From contig NZ_CBVJ010000082.1 in assembly GCF_000513275.1 (NCBI RefSeq), positions 96,401 through 160,400 on the forward strand: a stretch of 64,000 nt of DNA, given 5' to 3'. The position numbers and the translations under genes are program-made. Origin of the DNA: Paenibacillus gorillae. GTDB taxonomy: Bacteria > Bacillota > Bacilli > Paenibacillales > Paenibacillaceae. The notes under the pieces were generated by a model, which saw only the letters and a list, made by a program, of their open reading frames with translations, had not been told where the DNA came from and did no database searches. This document shows, one piece after another, positions 35,117 through 43,958 of this stretch (the first letter of the stretch is position 1; every line of letters begins with the position of its first letter).

Positions 35117-35908
35117 TCATCCTATTCCAAGAAACTTGCGGAAGCGCTTGAAGGCGCCAGCTTTCTCATCGAGCAGCATCAAAGGAACCATATCGCCTAA
35201 TATACGGCGGGCAACGTTGCGATAAGCGATCGCCGCACGCGAGGATGGATCCATAACCGTCGGCTCGCCAGCGTTGGCAGCCTTAATTACCTTCTCATCA
35301 TCCGGTACGATACCGATCAAATCAACGGCCAAAACTTGGCAGATTTCGTCGATATCGAGCATGTCGCCCGTTTTCACCATATTATTCCGAATCCGGTTAA
35401 TAATAATTTTCGAAGCGATCTTCTCCTTGTCGAGAAGTCCGATGACCCGGTCAGCGTCGCGAACTGCCGCGTTTTCCGGCGTTGTCACCACGATGGCACG
35501 ATCTGCGCCGGCGATGGCGTTACGGAAGCCCTGCTCGATGCCTGCGGGGCAATCGATAATGACATAATCGAAATCCTGCTTCAACTCCAGGACGATTTGC
35601 TTCACTTGATCGGGCTGAACATCATTTTTATCCTTCGTCTGAGCGGCCGGGAGCATGTACAGCTCATCAAAGCGCTTATCCTTAATCAGCGCCTGATTCA
35701 ACCGGCAACGGCCATCGGCCACGTCGATCAGGTCATAAATAATACGGTTTTCCAGCCCCATGACAACATCCAGATTGCGCAAGCCGATATCCGTATCGAC
35801 CATGCAAACCTTTTTGCCGAGCAGAGCAAGCGCCGTACCTAAATTTGCCGATGTCGTCGTCTTGCCGACTCCGCCTTTACCGGACGTAATAACAATTGCC
35901 TCTCCCAT
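35117..35908 (-). CDS. minD: Septum-site determining ATPase MinD
   Basis: Membrane-associated ATPase that recruits MinC to block division near poles. The 263-residue protein shows the deviant Walker A KGGVGKTTTS (11-20), DTDIGLRNLDVVMG and the C-terminal amphipathic helix AFKRFRKFLGIG that docks on the membrane. The ATG follows GAGGGGTG. It is coupled to minC (15 bp gap). Confidence 0.97.
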   Translation of the reverse strand: MGEAIVITSGKGGVGKTTTSANLGTALALLGKKVCMVDTDIGLRNLDVVMGLENRIIYDLIDVADGRCRLNQALIKDKRFDELYMLPAAQTKDKNDVQPDQVKQIVLELKQDFDYVIIDCPAGIEQGFRNAIAGADRAIVVTTPENAAVRDADRVIGLLDKEKIASKIIINRIRNNMVKTGDMLDIDEICQVLAVDLIGIVPDDEKVIKAANAGEPTVMDPSSRAAIAYRNVARRILGDMVPLMLLDEKAGAFKRFRKFLGIG

Positions 35909-35923
35909 ACGTTACACCCCTCT

Positions 35924-36574
35924 TCACATAATCGGATTATTGCGCAAACGGAACAGCTGCGTAATCTTGTCGATCTGCATGCTGCCGTCATGCAAATAAG
36001 CGAATTCCATTGTAGCGTCGCCGCTCATCCACTCCTCCGGCGGTCTGCTAATCACTTCCGCAATTCGCAGCTGCGTCGGACGCATAAGCGAGGCGGCGAT
36101 AATGACATCAGTCCGCCCTCCAACACCAGCATGGGCAACTCCTCTTAATGCACCAAGCACATAGATATCACCCGTGCATAAAATCGTGCCTCCCGGATTC
36201 ACATCGCCTGTTAACAGCAAATCTCCGTCATGCTCGACCATTTGCCCGGAACGGATCATGCCAGTGATGACACGAGGTCCGGTCGGGCCCTCTATTTTAT
36301 CGGCCCGCTGCACTTCCGATTCGACCGATTGCACGATCAAATTCCCTTGCGCCCGGATTACCGAACGAATCCGCTCTTTATCTTCGTCGACGAGCTGCCT
36401 CGTCCCCAGCTTCACATGTACGTGAACCAAAGGCCCGGTCAACAGCTGCTGATGCGTTTTTTCAAGCTTGTACTGCAATTCATCCATTAAGACGGCGAAC
36501 TCGCACTGGTCGTCGAGAAGGAAAACGAGACCTTCCTTTACGCCTTTTATCATGATATGCTGCTTCTCGGTCAC
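35924..36574 (-). CDS. minC: Septum-site determining protein MinC
   Basis: FtsZ polymerisation inhibitor delivered by MinD. The 216-residue protein has an N-terminal FtsZ-binding domain and a C-terminal beta-helix with GDVNPGGTILCTGDIYVLGALRGVAHAG (family-typical GDVNxGxxIxAxGDIxVxGxLRG), the MinD-binding part. The start is GTG at 36572-36574 with GGGAGGG upstream; the open frame before it contains this ribosome site. Confidence 0.93.
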   Translation of the reverse strand: MTEKQHIMIKGVKEGLVFLLDDQCEFAVLMDELQYKLEKTHQQLLTGPLVHVHVKLGTRQLVDEDKERIRSVIRAQGNLIVQSVESEVQRADKIEGPTGPRVITGMIRSGQMVEHDGDLLLTGDVNPGGTILCTGDIYVLGALRGVAHAGVGGRTDVIIAASLMRPTQLRIAEVISRPPEEWMSGDATMEFAYLHDGSMQIDKITQLFRLRNNPIM

Positions 36575-36639
36575 GTCAGTCCCTCCCAACGTATTCCATT
36601 CTTTTCGCAACGCCTAAATTCCTGCTTATAGCCGTTTTT

Positions 36640-37173
36640 TTATTCTTCTTCCTTCTCAGAGCCGCGCGACCAACTGCTCTCGCACAGCTTCCGAGCAGGC
36701 ACATAGCAGATCAAAGCGAAGACCAGCTGCAGGAACAGACTAGGAAGAATGTGATCCAGAAGCGCCCAAGCATAGGATTCATTCGTAATGCGGAATGCTT
36801 TGTAAATAAAATATACGAACGTGTCATTAACCAGACAAGCAAGGCCGATGACGGATAGAGCAGTCAGCAGCGTGCTGCGCTTGCGCTCCAGAAGCAATCC
36901 TGTGAAATATCCGATAAGTCCCATAACAAAAGCGTGTACGCCCATCAAATGTCCGAAAAAGACGACGTCCTGCAGCATGCCGAAGCCGATTCCGAGCAGC
37001 AAGGCATGGTGCCGGCCGCTGTATAAAGCAGCATAAATGACGAATACGAACGTAAAGTGAGGAACGATTCTTCCAGCCAGGTCAACCGGAATAATCCAAG
37101 GCATAATCGCGCCTTCAATAATAAATAGCAGAAACATTACGCCGATGAGTCGATTGATGCTCATCCCGTTCAT
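36640..37173 (-). CDS. mreD: Rod shape-determining protein MreD
   Basis: Membrane member of the elongasome. The 177-residue protein has five or six hydrophobic segments and the family patch FGMLQDVVFFGHLMGVHAF near residue 65. The ATG overlaps the mreC stop as ATGA. A charged tail (RGSEKEEE) ends the protein. An internal ATG at codon 4 is an alternative start. Confidence 0.9.
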   Translation of the reverse strand: MNGMSINRLIGVMFLLFIIEGAIMPWIIPVDLAGRIVPHFTFVFVIYAALYSGRHHALLLGIGFGMLQDVVFFGHLMGVHAFVMGLIGYFTGLLLERKRSTLLTALSVIGLACLVNDTFVYFIYKAFRITNESYAWALLDHILPSLFLQLVFALICYVPARKLCESSWSRGSEKEEE

Positions 37174-38051
37174 TCCGCAGCATCCTCGATATCTTGAACT
37201 TCAACGACAAATACCTCAGTTAAATGGTCAAATTTAGCCGCTAGCTTGACCGATGCGGTATATGTAAGACCAAAATCGCCTACCTGCTTGTTCTCTACCG
37301 TACCGATTACCAGACCCCGCGGATATACGTTGCCAAGTCCTGACGTAATAACGACATCATCGACAATCATTTTGTCCTTCTCATCGATTTTCGTCATCAT
37401 GAGACGATCCGTTTCTTGATTATAGCTGCTTATAATACCGAAAGAATCAAGTTTTCCTAAAATCGTTGCTGCAATTAAATTAGAATTCGGCGATTTCTCA
37501 TCCAGTTCAGTAATCGGCATAACTGTGCTCGTAAACGGGCGAACCTCGCTGACAAGACCAATCAAGCCGTCTACTGTTGTAACTGCCATATTCTTCTTAA
37601 TACCGTTCTTGGAGCCCAGATTGATAACCATCGTACGGTTGGATGTGTCGTTATTCACTGCGACAACCTGTGCAATCCGATATTTATAATTGTACAGCTG
37701 CTCCTGACGTTCTGTGAAATCCAACTCTTCTTTAAAACGCTTATTTTCCTGTTCGATAAAATTATAGTTGATCTTGTCGCGCGCATAAGCGGCTGCCAGC
37801 AGTTTCAACTGTTCGTTTTCCTCATGGATCGTGCGCAAGTTTCGGATATCCTCAAAGAAGCCCGCTATAATTCCAGCGGGCTTGTAGAATAGACTCTGCG
37901 CAAAACCAACGGAATCGCCAAGAAACTTTTCTGGCATTGTTAGTTCTTTACGGTCACTTAACGAAAAACCGATGACCGCAATGAACAGTATAAAGCCGAA
38001 CATAAGCATGAACATCCGCTTATTTCTAAACAGCTTAAACAGCTCAATCAC
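37170..38051 (-). CDS. mreC: Rod shape-determining protein MreC
   Basis: Bitopic scaffold of the elongasome. The 293-residue protein has one helix at about 13-31, a coiled-coil (about 70-115) and a beta-rich extracytoplasmic domain with NLGSKNGIKKNMAVTTVDGL and SGLGNVYPRGLVIGTV. The start is GTG at 38049-38051 with a weak site. Overlaps mreD by 4 bp. Confidence 0.93.
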   Translation of the reverse strand: MIELFKLFRNKRMFMLMFGFILFIAVIGFSLSDRKELTMPEKFLGDSVGFAQSLFYKPAGIIAGFFEDIRNLRTIHEENEQLKLLAAAYARDKINYNFIEQENKRFKEELDFTERQEQLYNYKYRIAQVVAVNNDTSNRTMVINLGSKNGIKKNMAVTTVDGLIGLVSEVRPFTSTVMPITELDEKSPNSNLIAATILGKLDSFGIISSYNQETDRLMMTKIDEKDKMIVDDVVITSGLGNVYPRGLVIGTVENKQVGDFGLTYTASVKLAAKFDHLTEVFVVEVQDIEDAAE

Positions 38052-38094
38052 CTGCCTATTTCATTTACAATTCCGTATGGCGCTCGCGGCCAGG

Positions 38095-39123
38095 TTAACG
38101 TTTCGAACGCGACGAGCTTCTGTTTTTGAACAAGTGAATGTTGTCAAGCGAACGGCCTGTTCCAATTGCCACGCAATCAAGCGGGTTGTCCGCTACAATT
38201 ACAGGCATGCCTGTCTCGCGAGCCAGCAGTTTGTCCAAATTGCGAAGCAGCGCTCCGCCGCCTGTCAATACGATGCCGCGATCCATAATGTCCGCAGAAA
38301 GCTCCGGCGGGCATTTTTCAAGCGTGATTTTCACCGCATCAACAATCGCATTAACTGTATCCATCAGCGCTTCCGTAATTTCCTCAGCTGTAATCGGCAG
38401 CGTCTTCGGCAAGCCTGTAACGAGGTCACGGCCGCGAATTTCAATCGATTCAGGCGCATCAAGCGGCAGCGCAGAGCCGATTTCCATTTTCAACTGTTCG
38501 GACGTTCTTTCGCCGATCATCAAATTGTAGAAGCGTTTGATATACTGAATGATCGATTCATCCATTTCATCACCGGCAACCCGGATCGAACGGCTCGTTA
38601 CGATACCGCCCAAGGAAATTACAGCAACCTCAGTCGTACCGCCGCCAATATCGACAACCATGCTGCCTGTAGGCTCCCACACAGGGAGATCAGCGCCAAT
38701 TGCTGCTGCGAATGGCTCTTCAATTGTGTAAGCCTCACGTGCGCCAGCTTGCTTCGCGGCATCCTCAACAGCGCGCTTCTCAACCGCTGTAATACCGGAA
38801 GGAACACAAACCATAACGTTCGGGTGACGCGGAAAAAGCGACTTTTGCTTTTGCGCCGAACGAATGAAATATTTAATCATTGTAGCAGTCGTCTCGAAAT
38901 CAGCGATTACGCCATCTTTCATCGGACGTACAGCACGAATGTTGCCCGGCGTTCTGCCGATCATTTTTTTCGCCTGCTCGCCTACTGCTTCAATCGTTTT
39001 TGTATCCGTACGAAGGGCCACAACCGACGGCTCCCTCACTACAATTCCTTTTCCTTTAACGAAAACCAGCGTGTTCGCCGTTCCTAAGTCGATGCCCAGA
39101 TCTTTCGAAAAACCACCAAACAT
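38095..39123 (-). CDS. mreB: Rod shape-determining actin MreB
   Basis: Actin-like filament protein directing lateral wall synthesis. The 342-residue product has [15 protein letters not shown] near the start (phosphate 1), [16 protein letters not shown] (phosphate 2) and [13 protein letters not shown] (adenosine motif). The ATG at 39121-39123 follows GAAGGGAG; an 11-codon longer reading lacks a site. A basic Ser/Arg tail (RSSSRSKR) ends it. Confidence 0.97.
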   Translation of the reverse strand: MFGGFSKDLGIDLGTANTLVFVKGKGIVVREPSVVALRTDTKTIEAVGEQAKKMIGRTPGNIRAVRPMKDGVIADFETTATMIKYFIRSAQKQKSLFPRHPNVMVCVPSGITAVEKRAVEDAAKQAGAREAYTIEEPFAAAIGADLPVWEPTGSMVVDIGGGTTEVAVISLGGIVTSRSIRVAGDEMDESIIQYIKRFYNLMIGERTSEQLKMEIGSALPLDAPESIEIRGRDLVTGLPKTLPITAEEITEALMDTVNAIVDAVKITLEKCPPELSADIMDRGIVLTGGGALLRNLDKLLARETGMPVIVADNPLDCVAIGTGRSLDNIHLFKNRSSSRSKR

Positions 39124-39164
39124 GTTAATGCTCCCTTCTAATTGCGACAATCCCACTTATTATA

Positions 39165-39854
39165 TTACAAATAACCTTGTTCCTTCAAACTGATAAACCT
39201 TCCATCTCCAATAACCAGATGATCCAGCACTTCGATGCCTACTAATTCGCCAGCTTCCATCAGACGCTTCGTTAGCGCGATATCTTCCGGGCTGGGCTGC
39301 GGATCACCGCTGGGATGGTTGTGAACGCAAATTAGAGATGCGCTGCTGCATTTGATCGCCGCGCGGAACACTTCCCGCGGATGGACAAGCGAGGCATTCA
39401 ACGTGCCGATCGACAATGTTTCCCGGGCAATAATGTGGTTTTTCGTATTTAGAAACAAGCAGACGAAATGCTCCTTATTCAAATAACGGAGATCCTCCAT
39501 TACATAATCGGCTGCATCCTGAGGCCTGCGTACCGTGACCGTCTCGCCATGACGACTGCGTGTAATCCGGCGTCCGAGCTCAATGCCCGCACGCAATTGC
39601 ACCGCTTTAGCCGGTCCGATCCCTCTAATCTTCGTCAACTCGTCCATGCTCATATCAACCAAATTGCGTAAGTTGCCGCATTCCTTCAAAATTTTACCAG
39701 CCAAATGAACAGCCGATTCCCGCTTTGTACCTGTACGCAGCAGAATCGCCAGCAGTTCTGTATGGCTAAGTGCTTCGGCCCCATATCGCATCATGCGCTC
39801 TCTTGGACGTTCATCATGGGGGACATTGCGCAACAGCTCTCCTTGCGACTCCAT
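39165..39854 (-). CDS. radC: RadC family protein (JAMM domain)
   Basis: A 229-residue protein with a helix-hairpin-helix-like segment (LTKIRGIGPAKAVQLRA, about 73-89) and a JAB1/MPN metalloprotease-like domain with HNHPSGDPQPSPED (His178, His180, Asp191). RadC proteins are often called DNA repair proteins, but that role is not established. The ATG at 39852-39854 has AGGGAAGGG upstream; an ATG two codons earlier is possible. Between maf and mreB, as in B. subtilis. Confidence 0.92.
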   Translation of the reverse strand: MESQGELLRNVPHDERPRERMMRYGAEALSHTELLAILLRTGTKRESAVHLAGKILKECGNLRNLVDMSMDELTKIRGIGPAKAVQLRAGIELGRRITRSRHGETVTVRRPQDAADYVMEDLRYLNKEHFVCLFLNTKNHIIARETLSIGTLNASLVHPREVFRAAIKCSSASLICVHNHPSGDPQPSPEDIALTKRLMEAGELVGIEVLDHLVIGDGRFISLKEQGYL

Positions 39855-39944
39855 GTCCATCCCTTCCCTCAACTCTTAATAACGATCGTTTTTAATAGTA
39901 CTGTTCAATTCAATAGTTAGTTATCGCTGCATCATGCCAGACGT

Positions 39945-40589
39945 TTAGGCTTCAAATACATCAATGCCGAATTCAAGAAGCATGTCCGACAAAAGCGAGA
40001 TCGGCAATCCGACGACATTGAAATAGCAGCCTTCGATACGGTCGACATTCGCCGCCCCGTAACCTTGGATGCCGTATGCGCCAGCCTTGTCATCCGATTC
40101 TCCTGTTGCGATATATTTAGAAATTCTTTCATCGCTCAGCGGCTTCATATAGACCTTGGTCATACGATGCTTGACGACAGCCAGTCCATTCCCGGTCGGC
40201 AAACAGGCAACTCCCGTATAAACTTCATGGGAACGCCCTTGCAGTCTCTTTAGCATACCAAAGGCATCATTGCGGTCCTTCGGCTTGCCGAGCACATCGC
40301 CGTCGACGACAACAATCGTATCGGCACCGACGACGATGGAGGACGACTCCTCCTGCTTCTCGCTCAAAATTGCCGCTGTAGCCCGCGCTTTGCGCAGACT
40401 CAGCTGCTCTACGATATGCCCCGGGGTCCAGTCTTCAGGTACAGACTCGTCAGCGTCAGAGGGCAAAATATAAACCGGCAAGGAAAGGCCCAGCGATGCG
40501 ACCAGTTCCTTCCGGCGCGGAGACGATGATGCCAGCACGAGCTGACTAATCGGCTGCATTTGCATTTCGTTGGCATGTTTCGATTTCAA
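39945..40589 (-). CDS. maf: Maf nucleotide pyrophosphatase
   Basis: Maf-like dTTP/UTP (and modified nucleotide) pyrophosphatase; overexpression blocks septation in B. subtilis. The 214-residue protein shows LASSSPRRKELV (19-30), VVGADTIVVVDG, and DKAGAYGIQGYGA near 165. The start appears to be TTG at 40587-40589 with AAGGAG 10 bases upstream; ATG codons at residues 9 and 11 are alternatives. Confidence 0.93.
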   Translation of the reverse strand: MKSKHANEMQMQPISQLVLASSSPRRKELVASLGLSLPVYILPSDADESVPEDWTPGHIVEQLSLRKARATAAILSEKQEESSSIVVGADTIVVVDGDVLGKPKDRNDAFGMLKRLQGRSHEVYTGVACLPTGNGLAVVKHRMTKVYMKPLSDERISKYIATGESDDKAGAYGIQGYGAANVDRIEGCYFNVVGLPISLLSDMLLEFGIDVFEA

Positions 40590-40632
40590 CTATCCCGTTC
40601 TCCTTTATAACTTACCGCATAAGTTATGCGGT

Positions 40633-40875
40633 TCATATTTTGCGATAGAGCCATATTGCTGCGGCAACTCCGATGATGCTAAGCAAGCTGATCTGAAGGT
40701 GGATGGATAGATCGAGGCGGAGAGCGTAAAGATCGACGGCAGGAGACCAAGAAGTTTGAATCGTTTTGGTCAAAAAGGATAATCCGGATACCGGTTCCAG
40801 CCAGCGCGCAAGCAATGCGCCTGCCAGCAAGCCGAGTACGAGGAAAAGCAATAAAATCCAGCCGTTTTTCTTCAT
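40633..40875 (-). CDS. DUF4321 membrane protein
   Basis: An 80-residue protein with two predicted helices (about 5-24 and 60-77). Length, sequence style (ILLLFLVLGLLAGALLARW) and position before maf match the DUF4321 family. The function is unknown. First gene of the operon running to rodA; the ATG follows GAGAGGCG. Confidence 0.7.
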   Translation of the reverse strand: MKKNGWILLLFLVLGLLAGALLARWLEPVSGLSFLTKTIQTSWSPAVDLYALRLDLSIHLQISLLSIIGVAAAIWLYRKI

Positions 40876-40914
40876 GATTCAACGCCTCTCGCCATTAATT
40901 GACACCTGTTTCTT

Positions 40915-40943
40915 ATTATACTTAGGTTTGATTTTCATTACAA
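40915..40943 (-). promoter_or_regulatory. Sigma-A promoter of the DUF4321-to-rodA operon
   Basis: TTGTAA, 17 bases, TATAAT on the minus strand; the -35 box overlaps the TAA stop of the spoIIB-like gene. No terminator was seen between spoIIB and this point. Confidence 0.6.
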
Positions 40944-42419
40944 TGCGCTCACGGACTCAAACCATTGCTTTTGTGTCAGAATCGTTCCCATCAAATCGCT
41001 TTGAATAGCCTGCAAATGCGATTGTGACGGCTTTTTATCGTATTCCTCAAGTCCTTTGGCGGCGGAATTGAGGGATTGAATTAATTTTATGAGAAATGCC
41101 TGTCCTTCTTTGTCCTTTACTCCCGCTTCCATCGCCTTCACACTCTCCGTCCAGCTTTGATGAGAAGCCAACCAAGCTTTAGATGCCGCCGAACTGAGCG
41201 AAGATAATTGCGGCTGTTCCAATTGCGTCAGCGTAAGCTTATCGATCATCGACACCAGCTCCGCTGTTCTGCTGAAAAACGCTTCCGCTGCTGCTGCATC
41301 GCCGCTAAACGGAAATTGCTGCGGCACTTCAACGTCCACCTGCTTCACATAAAGCTCCATACCGCTTAATGTTTTGCCAAGAGTGACCGCCTGCGCACGA
41401 TCCCCTGCCAGCCCTGTGTACGCTCTATAATCGGTCCCCGTGTAAAATCCTGCCGCTGCGTTCCCGCGGCTTTGCAGATCGGCTAGCGCAGCCTGCAGCC
41501 CCTCAGCATTGCTGAATACGCCATATTGCAGCATATAGTAGGTTTGTACAGGAAGAGAAAGATTAGCGGAGGCGCTCCCTTTGCCTGTTACCTCTCCTGC
41601 TGCTGCAGTTCCGTTTCCAGGGTTAGCACCGTTTCCTTTGCCTGCCGTAGCTTTACCGCCTCCCTGTCCGGGGTTGGCAATGGCTCCGTCAACCGGTTTC
41701 GCCGCACCGCCCGTTCCCTCGCCAGGCCAGACTGGCGTACCTGTAAATAAATTTAGCAGCAAATAACCGAATAATGCGCCAGTTGCAAGCGCAGCCGCCA
41801 CGGACAGAAACACCTTCATCCAAGAGGGCGGAGCGGAATAACGTTTGACCGTCCATTCATGCTTGCCCCCGGCCTCAATCCCGCCTGTTTCCTCTGGAAA
41901 TTCTTGAGCATAATGGGCTGCACCTACACCTGCATCTGGTTGTGGTTGTGCATCCCCTCTATGCTCAATCTCCAGCTCGGGGTTGAAAGAATGAATTGAC
42001 GCATCATTGGCAGCAGCTTTGCGATTTACCGCTTTAGGCTTGGCAGGACGCTGATCAGCTTTCTCTTGACTCTCTGGCGTATGGCTCCGGTTTTCTCTAT
42101 CCTTTGAATTGTCTGTATCGCGTATAAGCTGCTCAAGCGCGCCGACATCCTCTTGAAACGCTGTATTCCAGGGTGTGAATTCCCCGCTCATGCTATACGA
42201 ATCATAGCTTTCTTTATAAATCGGAACGACTTTCGAAGCAGTCTTGGAGGGCGACGCTGAAGCTGGGACTGCCGTACCGTTAACATCAACAGCATTCCAA
42301 GGATCACGCATATCCCCCTGCGTTCCTGCACTATTTCTCTTCATCTCTTGGCGATTGCTATCTGGAAGTGGCTGTCCGCTGCGGTCGAAACGATAAGTAA
42401 TGCGATTATTGGATTTCAT
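40938..42419 (-). CDS. SpoIIB-like SPOR-domain protein
   Basis: A 493-residue protein: a long, charged, low-complexity cytoplasmic N-terminus, one membrane helix at about 201-224, a Gly/Ala-rich linker and a SPOR domain at about 290-365 (YYMLQYGVFSNAEGLQAALADL), then a helical C-terminus. The architecture and position between folC/murC and maf match SpoIIB, which helps dissolve septal wall at the start of engulfment. Sequence similarity outside the SPOR part cannot be judged by eye, so no symbol is given. The ATG has AAGGAG upstream. Confidence 0.7.
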   Translation of the reverse strand: MKSNNRITYRFDRSGQPLPDSNRQEMKRNSAGTQGDMRDPWNAVDVNGTAVPASASPSKTASKVVPIYKESYDSYSMSGEFTPWNTAFQEDVGALEQLIRDTDNSKDRENRSHTPESQEKADQRPAKPKAVNRKAAANDASIHSFNPELEIEHRGDAQPQPDAGVGAAHYAQEFPEETGGIEAGGKHEWTVKRYSAPPSWMKVFLSVAAALATGALFGYLLLNLFTGTPVWPGEGTGGAAKPVDGAIANPGQGGGKATAGKGNGANPGNGTAAAGEVTGKGSASANLSLPVQTYYMLQYGVFSNAEGLQAALADLQSRGNAAAGFYTGTDYRAYTGLAGDRAQAVTLGKTLSGMELYVKQVDVEVPQQFPFSGDAAAAEAFFSRTAELVSMIDKLTLTQLEQPQLSSLSSAASKAWLASHQSWTESVKAMEAGVKDKEGQAFLIKLIQSLNSAAKGLEEYDKKPSQSHLQAIQSDLMGTILTQKQWFESVSAL

Positions 42420-42508
42420 GTCAACTCTCTCCTTGTCCCATTCTTCTATTGCTAGTTTATGAGAGTGTTAAGAGAATTATGAGCATGAAACCGCTAAGAC
42501 ATCGCTGC

Positions 42509-42550
42509 AAAAAAAAGATGCCCGGACCGGTGTAATTCCGGTCGGGCATC
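42509..42550 (-). terminator. Terminator of valS-folC-murC
   Basis: GATGCCCG and ACCGG arms pair around TGTAATT; eight T residues follow on the minus strand. Confidence 0.9.
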
Positions 42551-42562
42551 CTTCCATTTCTG

Positions 42563-43951
42563 TTATGCGTGTTCCTTCAACGATTTGGCAAGCGAATCGG
42601 CAACCTTCCAAATATCGCCGGCTCCCATCGTAATGACGAGATCGCCGGGCGCAACTTTGGCCGTCAGGTATTCCAACACTTCTTCCTTCGTTGGAATATA
42701 GGACGTATTCGCATTGCTGTTGCTTTGGATCAGCTCTACAAGCTTGCGAGAATTGACGCCTTCAATCTGCTGCTCGCCGGCTGGCGAGTAGATATCGGTA
42801 ATAACAACCTCGTCCGCCTCCGGAAATGCACGGCTAAATTGATCCAGCAGAAAAAACGTCCGCGTATAACGCTGGGGCTGGAATACGGCAACAATGCGCT
42901 TGCCTGTCGCTTTCGCTGCGCTGATTGTCGCTTGAATTTCTGTTGGATGATGCGCGTAATCGTCAATGACGAGAATATCATTGATCTCGCCTAGCACTTG
43001 GAAACGGCGCTTCGCTCCGCGGAATTCATGAATCGCATCAGCAACTTCCTGGAACGGCAAGCCTGCTTCTAGACATGTAATAATTGTCGCCATCGCATTA
43101 TAAACATTATGTTTGCCCGGTACGGACAGGTTAACCGTGCCAAGCTTGGTCCCGCCCTTGGTCATGTTGAAAGTCACCTTGCGGTCGCCAAGCGTAATGT
43201 TCTCCGCTTTGTACTCCGCATCGCCTTCAATACCGTACGTAATGAGCCTGCCGCGCGCGTCGGCATCCAGCCGCGGCAATATTTCCGTGACGTTCTCATC
43301 ATCCGTGCATACGATCGCCTTGCCGTCTTCCTTCACTTGCGACAAGAATTGAACATAGGCTGTCTTCAGCTTTTCGAAATCGCCATCATAGTTTTCAAGA
43401 TGATCCGGCTCAATATTCGTTACAATCGCAATCGCAGGATGATATTGAAGGAAAGACCCGTCGCTTTCATCCGCTTCAGCCACTACATACTCGCCTTTTC
43501 CGGCTTTTGCGTTTGTCCCGACGTTGACAATCTCGCCGCCGATAATATAAGTCGGGTCGGCCTTGCAGGATTCCATAACGAGCGCGATCATCGAGGAAGT
43601 CGTCGTCTTGCCGTGTGCACCAGCAACAGCGACTCCTTTTCCTGCATTCATGAGGCGAGCCAGCATCTGGGCACGATGCAGTACCGGAATGTTCAGCTCC
43701 TCTGCCGCTCTGCGCTCTACGTTGTCTCTTGATAGAGCGGTCGAATAGACGACCAGATCAGCTCCGTTGACATGCTCCGGTTCATGACCGATATAGATTT
43801 GCGCTCCCTTAGCAGCGAGCTTCTCCGTCAATTCCTGACGGGCGACGTCTGATCCCGTTACGGTATAGCCCATTTCGAGCATGACGCGCGCTATGGCACT
43901 CATGCCATAGCCGCCGATTCCAATGAAATGAACATGTTCTGCTGTATTCAA
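42563..43951 (-). CDS. murC: UDP-N-acetylmuramate–L-alanine ligase
   Basis: Adds L-alanine to UDP-MurNAc in peptidoglycan precursor synthesis. The 462-residue enzyme shows HFIGIGGYGMSAIA (nucleotide sugar loop), the ATP loop GAHGKTTT (111-118), EADESDGSFL, and DDYAHHPTEI. The start is TTG at 43949-43951 with AAAGG upstream, 7 bp after folC. Confidence 0.96.
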   Translation of the reverse strand: MNTAEHVHFIGIGGYGMSAIARVMLEMGYTVTGSDVARQELTEKLAAKGAQIYIGHEPEHVNGADLVVYSTALSRDNVERRAAEELNIPVLHRAQMLARLMNAGKGVAVAGAHGKTTTSSMIALVMESCKADPTYIIGGEIVNVGTNAKAGKGEYVVAEADESDGSFLQYHPAIAIVTNIEPDHLENYDGDFEKLKTAYVQFLSQVKEDGKAIVCTDDENVTEILPRLDADARGRLITYGIEGDAEYKAENITLGDRKVTFNMTKGGTKLGTVNLSVPGKHNVYNAMATIITCLEAGLPFQEVADAIHEFRGAKRRFQVLGEINDILVIDDYAHHPTEIQATISAAKATGKRIVAVFQPQRYTRTFFLLDQFSRAFPEADEVVITDIYSPAGEQQIEGVNSRKLVELIQSNSNANTSYIPTKEEVLEYLTAKVAPGDLVITMGAGDIWKVADSLAKSLKEHA

Positions 43952-43958
43952 AGACGGT

